DNA of 16,041 bases, taken from Sabulitectum sp964604135. Its GTDB lineage: Bacteria; Fermentibacterota; Fermentibacteria; Fermentibacterales; JCC-6. The notes below the pieces were generated by a model that was not told the DNA's origin, ran no database searches, and saw only the letters and a list, made by a program, of their open reading frames with translations. Shown piece by piece: positions 14,464 through 16,041 of this stretch. The position numbers were made by a program, and so were the translations under genes. Every line of letters begins with the position of its first letter. Positions within the stretch are counted from its first letter, which is position 1. The stretch covers positions 1 to 16,041 of the forward strand of contig CAZRXU010000057.1 of the NCBI GenBank assembly GCA_964604135.1, written 5' to 3'.

Positions 14464-15897
14464 GTGAAAACAGTAATCATCTTCATCCTGTTGTTTGTCT
14501 CTGCGGTTGCAGCAGATAACATGAGTAATGCTCCGGCAATTGAGTGGGAGAGGCTGTATGGCTCGACTTTTCTTGATGTACAGGAAACTTATAACGGTGA
14601 TTATGTAGTCGCCGGACGAAGATGGTACAACTATGCCAGAACAATATTCCTTTACTCACCGTCCGGTGAGAAGCTGTGGGAATCGTCCGTTTACCCCTAT
14701 AACCGTGTGAGTTTTGCTGTGATACAATTGGAATCAGGTGATTTTATTGCCACCGGGTGCGGTACTTCTGATGAATCAAGCACACAGTACTCTCTATCCA
14801 TCTACAAGATATCGTCAGACGGGCAAGCACTATGGTCAAAGGTATACGAGCTTGAGGACAACGGTAAAAGTTACGGGAGTGATATTGTTGAACTTCCTGA
14901 CGGAGGTTTAGCCGTCTGTGGCAGGAAAGATCCAGTTGAAGGTATGGATCAGGCCTGGATTCTCCGTACCGATTCTCAGGGTGATACTCTCTGGACGAGG
15001 GAGTGGGGGTGGATCTACAACGACAAAGCACTGAAAGTGTTTTTCATTGACAACGGTCTTACGGTGATGACACAGGGGCGGCTTCAAGCAACATCTGGAG
15101 GTCCTCATCTTATCAGATATGACCTTGATGGGAATCTGCTCTGGGAAACTGACATTCCTGTACTCGCCGGTAGATACGCCCGGGATATATGCAGAGCATC
15201 AGACACAGGTTTCTTTTTGCTTGTAGACAATTTTATCACATGTATTGACCTTCAGGGAAACATGATAAGTTATGAACAGGCTGCAAATTCACGAACTGTA
15301 ACTGGAAAAGAATTTATAGAAGAAATTCACAGTTGGGGAATATCCTCTACCATGGATGGAGGATATGTTTACTGCGGTATGTACTACTATCAGTGGCTCC
15401 CTGCCGGGCCGCACACTAAATATGGGTGGATAATCAGACGAGACAGCACAGGTAAGGATCTCTGGGGTGATTATATAACAGATCAGAATTGCACTGATAT
15501 TTTCTCTGTGCGGCAATTGTCCCAGGGTGGCTATATTGCTGCTGGAAAGGTCTGGTCTCCTGAAGATGGTCAGCAGGGATTTCTGAGAAAGTATGCCCCG
15601 GAGACGGGTATTGAATCCGGTGATGTTTCTTCAACTTTTGGGATAACTGAGTTGTCTCCAAATCCCTTCTCTGCAGCCCTTGGCATTACCTTCAATCTTC
15701 CATCAGAGGCAAATGTTTCCATTATCGTGTACGATCTCGCCGGCAGAGTGGCATGTACAGTGGCAGACGGAGTATTTCCTGCAGGCAGCAGCACGTTGGA
15801 ATGGGTTGCGCCAGATGAGCTTTCCAGCGGATGTTATCTGGTGCAGCTTGATATGGCAGACGGGCACGATATCAGGAACTGTGTTCTGCTGAGGTAA
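14464..15897 (+). CDS. Secreted beta-propeller-like repeat protein with T9SS type A C-terminal sorting domain
   Basis: The 477-aa product starts at GTG with AGGAGAGAGGAAGG just upstream and opens with the signal peptide MKTVIIFILLFVSAVAADN (cleavage near AVA-AD). The frame is open to a TTG at 14410, but that codon belongs to the -35 element and would bury the signal peptide. The body has at least six spaced copies of a D-x-x-G-x-x-L-W motif at about residues 65, 117, 170, 220, 262 (degenerate) and 327, alternating with GG(Y/F/L)-hydrophobic-GG strands, as in PQQ/WD-like propellers. From about 392 comes a Por secretion sorting domain: ITELSPNPF (394-402), IIVYDLAGRV (420-429), ending in GCYLVQLDMADG and NCVLLR. 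It should be exported by Sec and then by the type IX system. Ligand or activity is unknown; no catalytic residues were identified. Confidence 0.85.
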   Translation: MKTVIIFILLFVSAVAADNMSNAPAIEWERLYGSTFLDVQETYNGDYVVAGRRWYNYARTIFLYSPSGEKLWESSVYPYNRVSFAVIQLESGDFIATGCGTSDESSTQYSLSIYKISSDGQALWSKVYELEDNGKSYGSDIVELPDGGLAVCGRKDPVEGMDQAWILRTDSQGDTLWTREWGWIYNDKALKVFFIDNGLTVMTQGRLQATSGGPHLIRYDLDGNLLWETDIPVLAGRYARDICRASDTGFFLLVDNFITCIDLQGNMISYEQAANSRTVTGKEFIEEIHSWGISSTMDGGYVYCGMYYYQWLPAGPHTKYGWIIRRDSTGKDLWGDYITDQNCTDIFSVRQLSQGGYIAAGKVWSPEDGQQGFLRKYAPETGIESGDVSSTFGITELSPNPFSAALGITFNLPSEANVSIIVYDLAGRVACTVADGVFPAGSSTLEWVAPDELSSGCYLVQLDMADGHDIRNCVLLR

Positions 15898-15946
15898 TGG
15901 AAGCACATAAGGCTGTTCAGTACAAAGAACATCTTCCGAAGAAGGA

Positions 15947-16033
15947 TGGCGGAGGACCGGGGACTCGAACCCCGAAGGGTGATTAGCCCGGCGGATTTCA
16001 AATCCGCTGCCTTACCAATTAGACTAGTCCTCC
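15947..16033 (-). tRNA. tRNA-Ser (anticodon UGA), CCA encoded
   Basis: Read on the - strand, the 87-nt gene folds as a class II tRNA. The acceptor GGAGGAC/GTCCTCC is 7 perfect pairs with discriminator G, followed by an encoded CCA (15947-15949). The D loop carries GG (AATTGGTAA), the anticodon stem GCGGA/TCCGC encloses loop TTTGAAA with anticodon TGA at 15998-16000, the 16-nt variable region forms a GGG/CCC arm, and the T arm is CGGGG TTCGAGT CCCCG. It decodes UCA and probably other UCN serine codons. The long variable arm and discriminator G agree with serine. It is convergent with the upstream genes; its promoter would be beyond the right edge. Confidence 0.96.
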
Positions 16034-16041
16034 TCCGTAGT

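Noticed and set aside
13605..14522. Open frame on the - strand (305 codons) spanning the PHP gene, the small exported protein and the following gap
   Set aside because: It crosses two + strand genes with proper starts and ribosome-binding sites, and shows no domain, signal peptide or start context.
15930..15948. Possible terminator hairpin (CATCTTC/GAAGGATG) after the T9SS-sorted gene
   Set aside because: The short stem contains a bulge, has no T tract on either strand, and its right arm runs into the tRNA CCA end.
1..16041. CRISPR arrays, insertion sequences, prophage or integron features
   Set aside because: No regularly spaced repeats, transposase or integrase genes or terminal repeats were seen; the tRNA edge shows no duplicated att-like segment within the window.

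Overview
The window is a dense bacterial chromosome segment. Seventeen intact protein genes and one 5'-truncated gene all lie on the + strand, and a tRNA-Ser lies on the - strand at the right edge. GC content looks intermediate, arginine is written mostly with AGA/AGG, and the genes are packed with 0-30 nt gaps or short overlaps. A Por-secretion-type (T9SS) C-terminal sorting domain, a myo-inositol-phosphate synthase, a ferredoxin-fused EtfA and a classical lipid gene cluster together suggest an anaerobic or fermentative member of the wider FCB group, possibly a candidate phylum such as Fermentibacterota. That placement is inference from gene content; no rRNA is present to test it.

Layout. 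1-443: C-terminal end of inositol-3-phosphate synthase. 451-3976: thymidylate kinase, an exported S41 C-terminal processing peptidase and a phosphoglucomutase-type phosphohexomutase. 3973-9669: the conserved cluster yceD(DUF177)-rpmF-plsX-fabH-fabG-acpP-fabF-rnc, which links ribosome maturation with phospholipid and type II fatty acid synthesis; fabD is missing from its usual place between fabH and fabG. 9670-12816: acyl-CoA dehydrogenase, EtfB and a ferredoxin-EtfA fusion, resembling a flavin-based electron-bifurcating acyl-CoA dehydrogenase module. 12823-14300: a PHP-domain metallohydrolase and a small exported protein of unknown function. 14464-15897: a secreted beta-propeller-like protein with a T9SS type A sorting domain, preceded by the longest gap and a candidate promoter. 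15947-16033: tRNA-Ser(UGA) with encoded CCA, convergent with the rest.

How the genes work together. PlsX, FabH, FabG, AcpP and FabF give initiation, condensation, ketoreduction and acyl transfer toward phosphatidic acid. The adjoining acyl-CoA dehydrogenase/Etf genes act on the neighbouring chemistry (the 2,3 C=C bond of acyl thioesters) and draw on NADH and ferredoxin. No dehydratase or standard enoyl-ACP reductase gene is in the window. Genes from tmk to the small exported protein could be one long transcript.

Most interesting signals: a perfect 11-bp GC-rich hairpin followed by five Ts just inside plsX (4719-4760), a perfect 13-bp hairpin between acpP and fabF (7701-7742), an RNase III gene whose only start giving a full N-terminus is CTG within a CTGA overlap with fabF, and electron-bifurcation signatures directly downstream of the fatty acid synthesis cluster. 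No mobile element, CRISPR array or obviously novel defence or biosynthetic system was seen.
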